64,000 nt of DNA from Beroe ovata (lineage: Eukaryota; Ctenophora; Nuda; Beroida; Beroidae), in NCBI GenBank assembly GCA_946803715.1, contig CAMPET010000124.1:1-64000 (forward strand), in the 5' to 3' direction. Positions 11,687 to 23,200 of the stretch are shown piece by piece. The notes below the pieces were generated by a model. It was not told where the DNA came from and did no database searches. It was given only the letters and a program-made list of their open reading frames with translations. The position numbers and the translations under genes were made by a program. The first letter of the stretch is position 1. Each line of letters opens with the position of its first letter.

Positions 11687-12387
11687 CTAATCGTCGAGCT
11701 CGGAATCAGAACTGAATTCTTCTTGCCGGAGATTTCGCTGTATCTTGACTGTCTTCTTCTCTTCGACGTGCTCAACAGGGGGTCGCGTTAGATCACCTGT
11801 GATGTTATGCGATATTGACAAGATGAAATATAGAGTGCTATAGAGTAGAGCAATATAGAGGAAAATAGAGCAACGATTACTGTACCTGAGTAGTTGATAG
11901 CTTTACTCTGAGCTATTCTCCACTCGAGAAGGGAGGTAGGGAAATTGTCAGTTCCACCGAGATCATCAAACCCAACTATCCTGAAGTTGTAGTGTCTGTG
12001 TGGTCACGTGTGTAGGCGAGAGATGAGAAATTTCTCATCTTAGTTTGCGGGAAGGACACCCGAATCCCTTCCCATATCTATTTATTGTCTTTGAGTGTCG
12101 ATGATACAACACAACATCATCAATGAGTCAGCACGGTGCTATCATCTGTGTGATACCTGTCAATAACAACAGAATCCTTGCACATCAGTATAGTGGGCAT
12201 CATCTTTATCTTGAGACGCTCTGATAAGAACGGTGCTTTTTCCGCGTTAAGTCTGATAAACCTCGCCTCGTAGTGCTTGAGACAGAGCTGGCCGAGATGC
12301 TTGTCAACAATCTTACATCTGAAAATGTAACGTGTATTAGACGTGTAACTGAATTATCTGGCATGTTATTACAGATTATATACAAGC

Positions 12388-12419
<32 letters not shown>

Positions 12420-13135
12420 TGTGTGTGTGGACTGTGTATCTGTGTGTGGACGCGTGTTGATTACATATGCAGAGATCTCACCTAATTGTTCCCAAATGAT
12501 GATACAGGATTGTTTGCGAATGATAATACNNNNNNNNNNNNNNNNNNNNNNNNNNNNNNNNNNNNNNNNNNNNNNNNNNNNNNNNNNNNNNNNNNNNNNN
12601 NNNNNNNNNNNNNNNNNNNNNNNNNNNNNTGTGTGTGTGTGTGTGTGTGTGTGAAACAACCAAAACCTGAAGCTGGTGTCAATGTAGAAAAGGCACACCA
12701 CTCGGTCACTCTTCTTGCCGATCTCGAAGAACTCCTTCTCATTATTGATGGTGTCATAAGTCCCATGTCCAAGGTTCTTATACTCTTGCTTCTGGTCCTG
12801 CGGAAACAAGATACAGGCGATGAAAATCTTTTATATTCGAAAAGGTTGGGCAAATTTTCTCCCGTAAGTTACCTACCTGCAACTTCTGAAGCTGTTTGAT
12901 GCGACGTTCTCTGATCGCCTCCAAGTCATCTTCATCCATCTTGTCGAGCTTCTCCAGTTCCTGTAACAGAGAATACTTGTCAGTACACGTGACATGTGGA
13001 TTATAACACGTGACATGTTACACGTGACGCAGTCCATGAGACACTTACGGCATCGACTGTAGCCTCCATGGCCTCAACAGCCCCAGCCACCATCTTGTTT
13101 ATCATCTCCTGTTGCATCGCGTTACCAGCAGCCAT
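11687..13135 (-). CDS. TXNDC9: TXNDC9 (thioredoxin domain-containing protein 9)
   Basis: Six minus-strand exons join in frame: 13135-13049, 12960-12877, 12797-12667, 12318-12157, 11995-11886 and 11796-11687. They give 227 residues; the human protein has 226. TXNDC9 is a phosducin-like cytosolic protein that modulates the CCT/TRiC chaperonin. Seen: the N-terminal helix [19 protein letters not shown], the GHGTYDTI motif, a thioredoxin-fold core ([38 protein letters not shown]), [13 protein letters not shown], and the acidic C-terminus SSDSELDD. The position after the TSFR strand reads CKIVDKH, so the redox CxxC is absent, as in this family. Intron 3 contains a TG microsatellite and a 100-N gap but does not interrupt an exon. 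The next minus-strand gene, NUP93, ends about 400 bp upstream. Confidence 0.93.
12391..12652. repeat. TG microsatellite with 100-N gap
   Basis: A (TG)n tract on the left (about 12391-12435), unique bases, Ns from 12530 to 12629, then (TG)n again to about 12652. It lies inside TXNDC9 intron 3. Open frames spanning the Ns are artefacts. Confidence 0.85.
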
Positions 13136-13541
13136 CTCTAGATCTGGTGTCAATAGTCAGTGGTGTCAAGAGTGTATCAACGAGTGTATCTCCTATACTA
13201 TAGAGGTATCAATTCGACATTGATTGATTTGTATGATGTTGAAAAAAAGCAGTGCATAAAAGCATTTAGGGGTCGTATTGAAAGGGTAAAATGGTCATTG
13301 ATCAATCAACCATGGTCCATAGATCGAAGTCATGATTATCAAATGTTTATTATGAAATTCAACAATAAATAACAAAACATTGCGTGTGGACAGTTCACAC
13401 ACAACGAGGCGGCGACTCATTGTTAAAATGTTAAAAACGAATCCTCGGAGTTTATCTTAGAAGCTTTCGATATCCAGTGAGCATATCCATAGGTGATTTT
13501 GTATTGCAGTGATGTATACATCTCAGCGACATTAATTGTTC

Positions 13542-15926
13542 CTAGTAACGCATGGGGGCATCCAACATACTGAGTTGTGCATGAGTATCACCTGGCATAC
13601 TGTACGGTAACATCCCGGCAAACCTCATCACAACTTTGGCCTGATCGCGTATCTTCTGACTTTGCTTGTTCTGGGCACCGTACAGACTATTTCCTGCTTT
13701 GCTTGCGTTTTTGAACAGTTTGTTGAGAATTGACATGACCATGATCAGTAGGTCGGGAATGCATCTCCTCAGTTCATCACTGAATGATCGGAATGCGTTA
13801 ACCCGGTGGTTGATGGCATCCTGCTGCAGTGGAATGATCTGGAGTCTGCTCATCACATCCAGAGCTTCCTCCAGCTTGTCATTCCCACTGTGGTATAAAG
13901 CATGGAACTGGTACAAATCGAGTAGGAGGAGAAATTGCTTGCGGAGGTTTTGATTGACATTCTGTAGCCGGGTCTCCACACTTGACGCTATTTCGTGGAC
14001 GTGCTCGTGAGCTTTGTCATTTGGCATCAACTTCTGGGATAGTTCCTCATTTAGAATCTCCAACACCTTATCGTAGTTGTGAGCTAACTCGTACAACGTT
14101 ACTGCTTCTTCCCAACAACCACGCTTCTCGGATGCTTCCGCCACAGTGGATATGATGAGGGAGTGGTTCACGTTGTACCGATCAATGGCACCCTTTGTCT
14201 TGCGTCCTGATGAATCCAGAGTGCCGAGTAGGGTCTGATATTCCTTACTCTCTTGTATCAACTCCGATATACACACAGCAAACATATCCTCGCCATTCTC
14301 ATTCTGTATACCGTGAAGGATGTAATAATAATTCAGAGCACTGGTCGGGTTGGAGCATGCAAATTTCCTCGTATAACCAATAACAACCCGGCACAGATTG
14401 AGACGTTTGTGAGGGGATGGATCGTCCGCACACTCGCTCAGTATCGGCTGGTGTGGAGAGGTGGCCAAGTTGATCATCCCGTTGGAGTGTAGGGCTAGAG
14501 CCATGTGGATAGCATTGGCTCTGCTCTCTTCTCCCCTGTACAGAACTTCTATAGCAGACTCGTAAAGACCGGTAAGGAGCAAGACGAGCGCGTAGAGATA
14601 CGGACTCTGGAGAGAGTTGAAGTGGTTTTCTCCGTACTCCTGTAGAACGTGCTCCTGTACTTCGAACAGAGTTACCTTGTCTTTACTCGATCTGAAGTCG
14701 TTGCCAGTTGAACTGCTCGTCAGAACGTGGATAAGTTTCAGCCAGATGTAATCTTGCACGGTGTTCAGCACATCTCCATGCCTTCTCTCAATGTCACACC
14801 CTCCCAGAATAGAAAACACCAGACGTTTGTACGGATCGTTGCAGTTGTTCACACCACCATAGTAAATCTGACGGACCTTGTCCCGGGCAGCAGACGGGGT
14901 GGAGATGTTTGACCAGTTCTCCAGAATCACCTCGACCTCACCCTCATATCCATCGTCTTGGAGAGCTTGTAGGGCAGCAGCAGGAGAACCACATCTCAGA
15001 CACACAAACACCAGACCCCAAACTGTGGACTCTTGAGTCCTCACGGAGAGGTAACTCGTGGCTAGTTCCATGATACCTGGTATCCCGCCCAACTCTGCTT
15101 GTTCCAGATGACCACTGATTGTGGTTTGCACAAACTGCTGGAATCCTCTCTCCAGATACTCAACTGATTTCCTTACCAAATCCAAAGTGTTGCTCTGCTT
15201 GAACCGTAGGGTAGGGTCATCGAAACAGCTACTGTTAGCAAGAACTTCAACCAGCTCCCAGCAATCGAGCACAGCTTTGCTTTCTCCAAACTCGTGGATT
15301 GTGCTCATGAACTCGTCAATCAGTGGGTATCTCCGACCTCCAATCACAGCATCATTCCTCCTACTGATGACGTCAGCAAACGACAGTTCATCCTGAGTCA
15401 TCACGCAGTCCTTACCCCAGTACGTGCTGTTAACAGAGAGCGGCTGGATGTCAACAGGGACGTGGAAATCTGTTTTAGTGGACCCGAGTAGAGCAGATAA
15501 CACTCTCTCCTTCTCCTCCTCCCACAAGTGCTGGAGAGCCTGGCTGTGACGTTGAGATGCTGATTTCATTGTGCTGCTCTTGCTCTCTATAATAGCTCCC
15601 AGCAACGCTTGCTCTCGCTCTCCTTTCAAAAACCCTTGTATGTCAGTCACAGGGGACACTTCTGTTGGTTCAATGGTTGTTGTCTTCAGGGTTTCCATCT
15701 TTTGTGACATGGATGGGACATCAAATCCACGGGAACCTAGCAAAATGGACGCCTTTACATCAGCACTGTCATCAGTCGCCATGGCAGCAGTCTTCATCCA
15801 CAGTCTCTCACCAGCCTCAGCAATCTGTCCCAGATTCCTGTGGACTCGTGGAAGGGCCGTGACATTGGCAGTGTCAGCATTTAGCTGCTCTGCACTCTGC
15901 AGCAACTCAGCAAAACTCACAGACAT
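13542..15926 (-). CDS. NUP93: Nucleoporin NUP93, intronless
   Basis: A single uninterrupted frame of 794 residues from ATG at 15926 (MSVSFAELLQSAEQL); an in-frame Met 13 codons upstream is less likely, because the chosen start matches the family N-terminus FGELLQQAEQL. Human NUP93 has 819 residues. It is a scaffold nucleoporin of the inner ring, binding NUP62, NUP205/188 and NUP53. Landmarks: the N-terminal coiled coil with ELPHV-like ALPRVHRNL, DVKASILLGSRGFDV, TDIQGFLKGER, the helical solenoid with NNCNDPYKRLVFSILGGCDI, and the C-terminal FAGMLPYSMPGDTHAQL. No introns are present, although flanking genes have five or six. The frame has no damage, and its conserved termini and synteny speak against a dead retrocopy. 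Confidence 0.95.
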   Translation of the reverse strand: MSVSFAELLQSAEQLNADTANVTALPRVHRNLGQIAEAGERLWMKTAAMATDDSADVKASILLGSRGFDVPSMSQKMETLKTTTIEPTEVSPVTDIQGFLKGEREQALLGAIIESKSSTMKSASQRHSQALQHLWEEEKERVLSALLGSTKTDFHVPVDIQPLSVNSTYWGKDCVMTQDELSFADVISRRNDAVIGGRRYPLIDEFMSTIHEFGESKAVLDCWELVEVLANSSCFDDPTLRFKQSNTLDLVRKSVEYLERGFQQFVQTTISGHLEQAELGGIPGIMELATSYLSVRTQESTVWGLVFVCLRCGSPAAALQALQDDGYEGEVEVILENWSNISTPSAARDKVRQIYYGGVNNCNDPYKRLVFSILGGCDIERRHGDVLNTVQDYIWLKLIHVLTSSSTGNDFRSSKDKVTLFEVQEHVLQEYGENHFNSLQSPYLYALVLLLTGLYESAIEVLYRGEESRANAIHMALALHSNGMINLATSPHQPILSECADDPSPHKRLNLCRVVIGYTRKFACSNPTSALNYYYILHGIQNENGEDMFAVCISELIQESKEYQTLLGTLDSSGRKTKGAIDRYNVNHSLIISTVAEASEKRGCWEEAVTLYELAHNYDKVLEILNEELSQKLMPNDKAHEHVHEIASSVETRLQNVNQNLRKQFLLLLDLYQFHALYHSGNDKLEEALDVMSRLQIIPLQQDAINHRVNAFRSFSDELRRCIPDLLIMVMSILNKLFKNASKAGNSLYGAQNKQSQKIRDQAKVVMRFAGMLPYSMPGDTHAQLSMLDAPMRY

Positions 15927-15980
15927 CCTGAATGAATTTATGACGTTACTTTTTCTAATTATCACAATCTCAGCGTCATA

Positions 15981-16372
15981 ATGGGTGTTTCAACCAATAT
16001 AAGTTGAAAGAAGAAGCATTAAGCAATAAGCACAGATATGATATCAGAAATTGATTAAGGTAAATATTTATAGGAATCTGTACAAGATAATGGCTTTATT
16101 TTTCTTAATTCTGTTCTTAATTCTGTCATTGAGATAGGAAAGAAGCTCCTGATCATGAAAAGAAAGTTGTCGGACTTATGATACAATCAAATTCATCTTC
16201 TGGCAAGGCAACATCAAATATACACATGCTAGGGATTCTGGCAATAAACTGTTACTGTATAAAATAATTGATTACTTTTATGAATCATTATGGGGCTTGT
16301 GTTAATAATCAGTTAAAAAGAAACAATATAAATCATTCTGTATAGATTAAAAAGTCTTTTGTCTGTCATATT
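15981..16372. other. Intergenic, HYLS1 to NUP93
   Basis: About 450 bp of AT-rich DNA between the stop of HYLS1 and the start of NUP93, both on the minus strand. It should hold the NUP93 promoter and the HYLS1 3' end. I see no distinctive element. Confidence 0.4.
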
Positions 16373-17562
16373 TCAGCCCATCATTTCATTCCTTACAGCC
16401 CATCTCAGCTTCTCTCGTTTTTTACTGGTTGGTACCTGGAACAGAAAGTTGTGGTTAAATTGGTTATTCTGACGTACACTGATTATGCTCTCTTACAAAT
16501 GAGTAGCAGATCAAATTCATCTCTGAGTACCTCATAACGGTTAACAGTGACAGGACGTTGTGGAGCAACAAAGGGGGCCAGGTCACATTCCATCATCTGC
16601 CTACGGATTGCACTTCTGAGGGCTGTGTGTCGCTTTTCACCTGGAACTGAAAACAGATAAGTTATGAGGGACACTTGATAGCATCTTAGTGGTACCGGCC
16701 TTTTAGAAGAATTACAAATTTTTCTTACCATTATGTTGGGCCCAAGTGTTCTCATACTTCTTGTATTTCTTAAGAGGATCAGTCTTATGAACAGTAGCTG
16801 GTCGAGGTATGATACATGAAGGGAGTCTTTCATTCTCATCCCATACACGCCGTGGCTGTAAAGTTTCCCAATTACCCTTCAAATACAAATATACAAACCA
16901 TCAAAGCTGGTCATATACTATAGTATTACTCACAAATGGTTTATCCTCATCAACAGTAGATAGAGAGATAGTGGAAACTGAATCAGAGATATCAAATGAT
17001 GCTCCTTGTTGGTGTGATATATCAGCAGCTGAATTGTTGAAACTGGGGTATTCTCTAACTGATACATCCCCATTGCAGTGTCTAGAAAAAACACAAATGG
17101 AATTCTTATCACTCCAAAAAATCTGTTGCTTGAATCAGTTGCTTGAATAGATGAAAAGATGAGCTTACCTGGTGATTCTTTTTCTTGTGCTAGTATTGGT
17201 TACATCTCTTAACCCTGGAATCAATACAAATATAATCTATAGAAAAGAGAAAGTAAACGTACTTGATGATTTGCTGCATTCTTATGAATCAGTCGATTTT
17301 TACCAGTTGTGTTGATAGACTGAGAGCTTGAACAGCGGCTAATATCAGATGATTCAACGTACTGATTCAAATCTGAACGAGGGAAAGTGCTTTGTTAATG
17401 CCAATAAGTTTGCATAGAGAGTTGGATCACACTTTTAGAAACACATTGGTTAATATTGCAGGAGTATCAACCTTTCACAAACACATCAAGTAAGTCATCT
17501 GAAACATCATAATAGCCAAGATCAGACAAATGTTTTCTGACATCAGCTCTAGACAGTGGCAT
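16373..17562 (-). CDS. HYLS1: HYLS1 (hydrolethalus syndrome protein 1)
   Basis: Seven exons join in frame: 17562-17472, 17372-17304, 17214-17169, 17081-16934, 16876-16729, 16646-16531 and 16435-16373, giving 226 residues. HYLS1 is a centriolar protein needed to convert centrioles into cilium-forming basal bodies. The N-terminus MPLSRADVRKHLSDLGYYDV fits the conserved HYLS1 N-terminal motif of invertebrate orthologues. The C-terminal HYLS-1 box is clear: PRPATVHKTDPLKKYKKYEN, WAQHN, VPGEKRHTALRSAIRRQMME, and the final VPTSKKREKLRWAVRNEM matching the vertebrate VP-EKKR-LRW-VR ending. It is shorter than human (299) because the poorly conserved middle is reduced. It lies in a minus-strand cluster with NUP93 and TXNDC9. 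Confidence 0.9.
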
Positions 17563-17974
17563 GCTAAGAAGATAAATAATAAGTGTTGATAATATCAAAT
17601 TAAGGTATTAAGCTTATAATAGCTCATCTTATCTGTGCTTCGCATTTAAGTTTTGAGCCAAATACTGGTCTGTCATATGTAGGGACCCAGCAGTTTCAAC
17701 GCCTTAATTCAAATGCCATATAGCAAGGATTTAAACAATTTGAATCTCAAGACACTGTAGCATGAATTAATACTCAACAGGGAAATTGATTTATGAAACA
17801 GTCCTGTTTAAGAAGCTGTAGATTGTTTTCAACTATTTCCATCAGAGTTGAGAAAAAACTTACAAGACCATTGACCAACAATCATTGACAAGGCATCAAG
17901 TCTTTACATCAACAAAAACAAAGTTTTTCTCAATCATGTGACCTAAGGACTCGATTTAGATTGTCTGATTGGAT

Positions 17975-18370
17975 TAAGACGGTAAAATTTTAGTTTTACC
18001 ACGGCTTGCATCAGCAGTCTGGCATCGCCCGACAATCAAAACTCTAATAGGACGAATATGAATATTGCACGAATTGCGTCGCAAAACTTTTATTTTTGTC
18101 ATTACAACGGCCAAACATTTTACATTTGTTATGCTATATGCCTTCACTGATGGCTTTCGATGAAGACGCGTGCGCGGCGCGCAAAATTGGTGGACAGATA
18201 ACACCCGGCAAATTAATTTTTAGATCAACTTTGTGTTGCCTGGCGATGCTAGGCTCAGCCAACGCAAGCTGAGCCGCGAAGCGGCGAGCACCAGCAAAAA
18301 TAATTTTTGTCTGAGAATAATTTGCGGCGCGCGCGCAATAAATTCTCAACAGAGGCTATCATCGACAGCT
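17975..18370. repeat. GC-rich dispersed repeat copy
   Basis: Contains ggcttgcatcagcagtctgg followed by catcgcccgac, tggacagataacacccggca, and ctcaacagaggctatcatcg, each a close match to a module of the palindrome at 41.3-41.9 kb, although module order and spacing differ. A GC-rich segment gcggcgcgcgcgcaataaat is also present. It lies upstream of HYLS1. No protein-coding frame is supported. Confidence 0.7.
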
Positions 18371-20211
18371 AAATTTTGTGCATAAATTAGTTTAATTTTA
18401 TTGCATTAATGTAATTTGGAGCAGAGGTTAATATTTATGATTGCGTTTTGAGCCCGCGCCGCGCAGTCAACAATTTCCGGAAAAACGGAAATTATTATTC
18501 TCCATTATTTTCCCAACTTCATTATTTTCCCAACCAATTCAATTGAACCTATTTTGATGAATATTCAGACGTGCCTACATGATCTGAAATGCAGGCACGG
18601 AACTTCTGAATTAAGATGTATTGCTCTTTTTGTAATAAGTAACGTTGATATTTGATTACTTATCAACTGTGATCACTACTTTTAGCCTGATGATGTCGTT
18701 GACTGATGAAATTGATTGCAATTAAAGATATATTTTTGTTTTGTTAACAGAGTCAAAAGAGAATTTATCAACTATCTCTCATTGTAACTCATATAACTCA
18801 TATTTCATTGTCCAATCCATGAACTGCGGCTTCCCTAAATTCATTCAGTACATTTTTCCCACTAAATCACGCTTCTTATTGCCCAAGAAACTCAAGAGGT
18901 ATGACATGTTGAAATACCAATGATTTTAGATAGTTTTATAAATCTTCATGATGCAACTGCACACAGGGGATAAACCTTACAGTTCATACAGTCACACTAG
19001 AGTGGTATCTCAAGGCAGATCCATAATTGTTAAAAACTTATGATAAGGCAAGTCTTAAAACTATATTTAGATGTACCCTATCTTCAACCCTCACCATAAA
19101 TCCTTTGACCCTCATCATAACTCTGTCTATATCAAGTACCTAGTGGTGCTCAGGCCTCACTCTAACCCCAACCATAATCATTGACTTATCTCTGACATAT
19201 CCTTATCTCTAACCATTGATGCATGATTTTGCATTTTTCTGTGTAGGTACCTGGTTCTTGTGATAATATATTCTCTTCTGATGAGAGAGATTCAAATCGA
19301 GAATAAATTCTTGTATTAGAATATAAACCTAATGACTGAGGGAATTGGAAAACAATTTTCCTATTTCTGGCTTCCCTCACAGGTAGATTCATACAATTCA
19401 TATTACAACTCAGTCAAAATCGAATCAATTTAAAAGCTAACTTGGTTTCAGACAATGTTAGTTGGTTGCAATTGCTCAAAGAATGACTAGTCATTCTCTA
19501 TAGTAGACTAGAGTCGTTTGAGTATTGTTTAGAGTATCACCTTGGAGAGCAACCCATAATTTCCTACCAGGTCAATCAGCAATAACACAGCCTCTAAATT
19601 ATCCCCCTTCCCTAAGATGGCTGAGTGTGGTTAAACCTGAATTACTCAGCTCTCTACTATTATGTTGCTAGAGACTACACGCAGTGTGTGTAATATAGCT
19701 CTGGATCTGTTTATTTCCTCCTGACGTGATAAGAGCTTGTAATTAAACCCTCTAAACCAGTGGTGTTCTTTGTGTCTGCCCACGTGACCAGAAGAGAGCC
19801 ATGTGGTGTTGCCATGGTATCACCTGCGTTGCTATAGCGTCACGTGACCATCATTATACGGGCATACTCTGACATTTCCTGTATACAAGGTATTTCTGCT
19901 CCAGGATGGATTGCGCTCATTTTCCCATTGTATCGAGGTCTTTGCTTTGTACCAATCTAAGTCAAGCTTCTCCCTATGATTCGGTGTCTGTAGGAAGACT
20001 CTTTTGTGGCTTCATTAACATTCATTACTTGATTATCATAATTGCACAATTGTAGCAAAATTATGCCTACTATATACGGGAAATGATTTTTACAAACAAA
20101 TTCAAATGCCGCTGTTCCATGATTGATTCCTATATGTTAGGGAAGATGTGATTTATAGCAGTGAATTAATGCTCTAATCTATCACTAAATCTCACAGTGT
20201 AGGTATGCTAG
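18371..20211. other. Intergenic region upstream of the Gln-rich gene
   Basis: Mostly AT-rich unique sequence with two CACGTG sites near 19783 and 19842. A short frame at 18741-18923 follows a plausible splice acceptor, but nothing in it is recognisable. The promoter and 5' untranslated exons of the Gln-rich gene may lie here. Confidence 0.4.
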
Positions 20212-23200
20212 ATGAGCCACGTCAACTCAAATCTACACCAACCAAGCAATGCCATGATTATGCCTCAGGGGGGACTCTTTCCTCAAGACCCGGCATATAA
20301 CCAGCAGAGGGGTACCCAGCAGGCGACTCAACTTGTAAACCATTCTGGACAGTATGCTGGTTCCAGACAAACCAGTGCCTTCCAGCCTGTTATTACTCTA
20401 CAGGGTAGTGATGAGAGCACCACTGCAGGAATGTTCCAGCAACAGCATCAAATTCCTAGACCGATGCAGTTCAACCAGATGAATACTGCCCCTCCTGGCC
20501 CACCACAAGTCGGCCCAACTCAAGCCAACCCGCCTCAAGCCGGCCCTCCTCAGACCAGACAGCCCCAAACTGCCCTGACTCAAGCTGGTCCACCACAAAC
20601 GGAAGTTCAGCCCCACACCATCCCCCCTCACGCCTCTTTCTCTGAAGCTGACCCCAACTCCTACCCCGCAGTAAAACACCACGAGCTTCTTGAAATCGCT
20701 CACAATCGTGCTGTGGAGCGAACTCCCTCGGTAACGTCAGGACCGACTCCCTCCCGACCCCTCATGAAAACCTTGGACCGGTCTGAGAGACCCTTCGACG
20801 TCATAGCTCCGAACAGTCTCACCTATCAGGTTAGTGTGAAATTGAGACACACATGTATAATTGCAGCCGATAATTGTAATTGTTTTACATTTCAGTCGTG
20901 TGAGTTACAGATCCTTGATCAGTAAATTGTACGATTTACAGATTTACAGTATGAATAGCACGATAAACAGGATCACGTTGTAATTTTCAGTCGTGGATAA
21001 TGAATATTTGTAATTCCTTGCATTATGCATGGTATAATGATTGATTCTTGATAACTTATAATCGAAACTAAAATCTCGTATAATGAAATGTATCGTTTAT
21101 CTGTTCAGTTCAGGTAGAAAATCATCCACTTAGAGTGGATGGAGGACTAATTATTTGGCTAAATTTTCGTAACTTAGACAACATCAGAAGAACCTAGACC
21201 TCTAATGTTTTGCTCGTGATCATGCAGTAATTAGTAGAACTTCATACGAACCACCTGAATCATACTGAACCGAACAAACTCCAGGGTTGGTAGGGTTGGT
21301 ACCTAATATATATCATGGTAATGAGTTTCGCCTAATTAGGGGCGCGGTACTTTTTCGGAAATGCCACATACGTATCTACTATATCTCTGTATCACTCTCT
21401 GGTTTTCCCAGTATTTAGCTGACATTTTCCCTAGGCTAATCCCAACATTCCACCGTCTGTAATCCCGAACACGGACCATCCTGTGGACATGCACCGAGTC
21501 CAACAGCTCCCAGTCTCAACCCTAGGACAGCTGGTAACATCTCAGGGTGTTGCTACTAACAACAACAACAACAATATGATGCCTAGCAACAACGGCATGG
21601 CGCACAGCAACAACAGCTTCATCCCTAGCAACAGCAACGCCGCTGCTCCTAACCAAAGCAACATGGGACCTAATAACAACGCGGGACTCAATATTGTAGC
21701 ACCTGGGTCCCGGGACCAGCAGAGTTTCCATGTTCCTGTCAGTCAGCAGGGTATTCCGTACAGCCCGCAGAACCCTTACCAACTGCAGCCTGGTTTCAAT
21801 CAGCAGATGCAGAATCAGCTCCTGATGAATCAAGGACCTGGTATCCAGCAATTCCCATCTTCTATGAATCCAGGTAAAAACCTTTCTGTCTCGCGTTTAT
21901 TCAGAATTTTAGATGATGATGTTTTTCGCCTATGACGAAATTTGTTGAATGATCCCTAAGATTGCGTCATCAATGATATACTTCGATAGTGATTAGGCTT
22001 GTCACGTCGTGCATCAGACCTCACTTCTTCTTGACAAATTGGTTGTCGATCACGCAATGAATTAGGTCCATGTGCGCACCTGTTGTGTGTATATTCTGTA
22101 CAGTTGAAATCTGCTATTACCACTCAACCATGGTTTTTATCATGTTCCATACCATGTTTTTCAATGTTCCATACCATATTTCAATGTTCCATACCATATT
22201 TCAATGTTCCATACCATGGTTTTCAATGTTCCATACCATACTTTTCAATGTTCCATACCATGGTTTTCAATGTTCCATACAATGGTTTTCAATGTTCCTT
22301 ACCATGTCCTTTGTCCACCGTTCAGCATCATGCTCATGGAAATCCAAACCACGAAAATTTGTGCCACTATAAACTTTTGATCTCTTCTCTCCCAACCAAT
22401 CCCCTCTCTCTTCTTTTCTCTCCTATGGCGTGTGTGTGTGTGTGACTGTGTGTGACTGTCTGTATGTGACTGTGTGAGATTGTGTGATTGTGTGAGTCTG
22501 AACAATAAATACTTCCAGTAATCACGCGCACAGTCGTGTAAGATCTCCACTGCAGCATGTTATATACTCTAAGGAGAGAGGGGGAGGGAGGGAAGGGGCT
22601 TCACAAACATTGACAGATAGAAAAAGGTTGATAATACGTTGGGAAAATTGAAATAGCACATCACATTTACTACCAATCTGAATCTCATCCATATCGAGCT
22701 TTGGCTGCATATATTATAGCTGGTTCATTACACCATTATTATATGCTATCCGGCAGCAGCAGCAACAGCTTGTCACACCACAACATGTACATAATTGCAT
22801 CTCATCATACATACTTCCATGACGGTTTGAGTCATTATCAATCCACCTCGAGCAGTGTGATTGCTCTTCCTTTCTCTCCACACACGCGAGAATTTAGAAT
22901 ATTTTACCCATACGACGTTCACATATATTTGACACTTCATATGTCGTTGTAACATCAGTTTGAGAGCTAGGTACATGGGCGATCGTATGTATTGTTGTGG
23001 TTCAGGTTATATTGTTGTTGTTGTTATGATTGGTAACAGTGGTTTTATGTCAGAAGCGTTCCTTGTCGACAATATAGTCTCCACAGCTTGTGTAATCACT
23101 TGCAGTGTTCTCTCGTTGTCGTTGTACCTCGTGGAGCTTATTTCAGATCCAGTATCTAAGTTATCCCACCCATTTGAAATCTTCGTGTGGAATACTTCTT

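Noticed and set aside
12369..12899. Long frames across the Ns near 12.5 kb
   Set aside because: The Ns carry no sequence and the flanks are microsatellite; the true TXNDC9 exons lie on either side.
22070..22445. Frames rich in FHTMVFNVP and CSIPYF repeats
   Set aside because: They are translations of the ttccataccat minisatellite.
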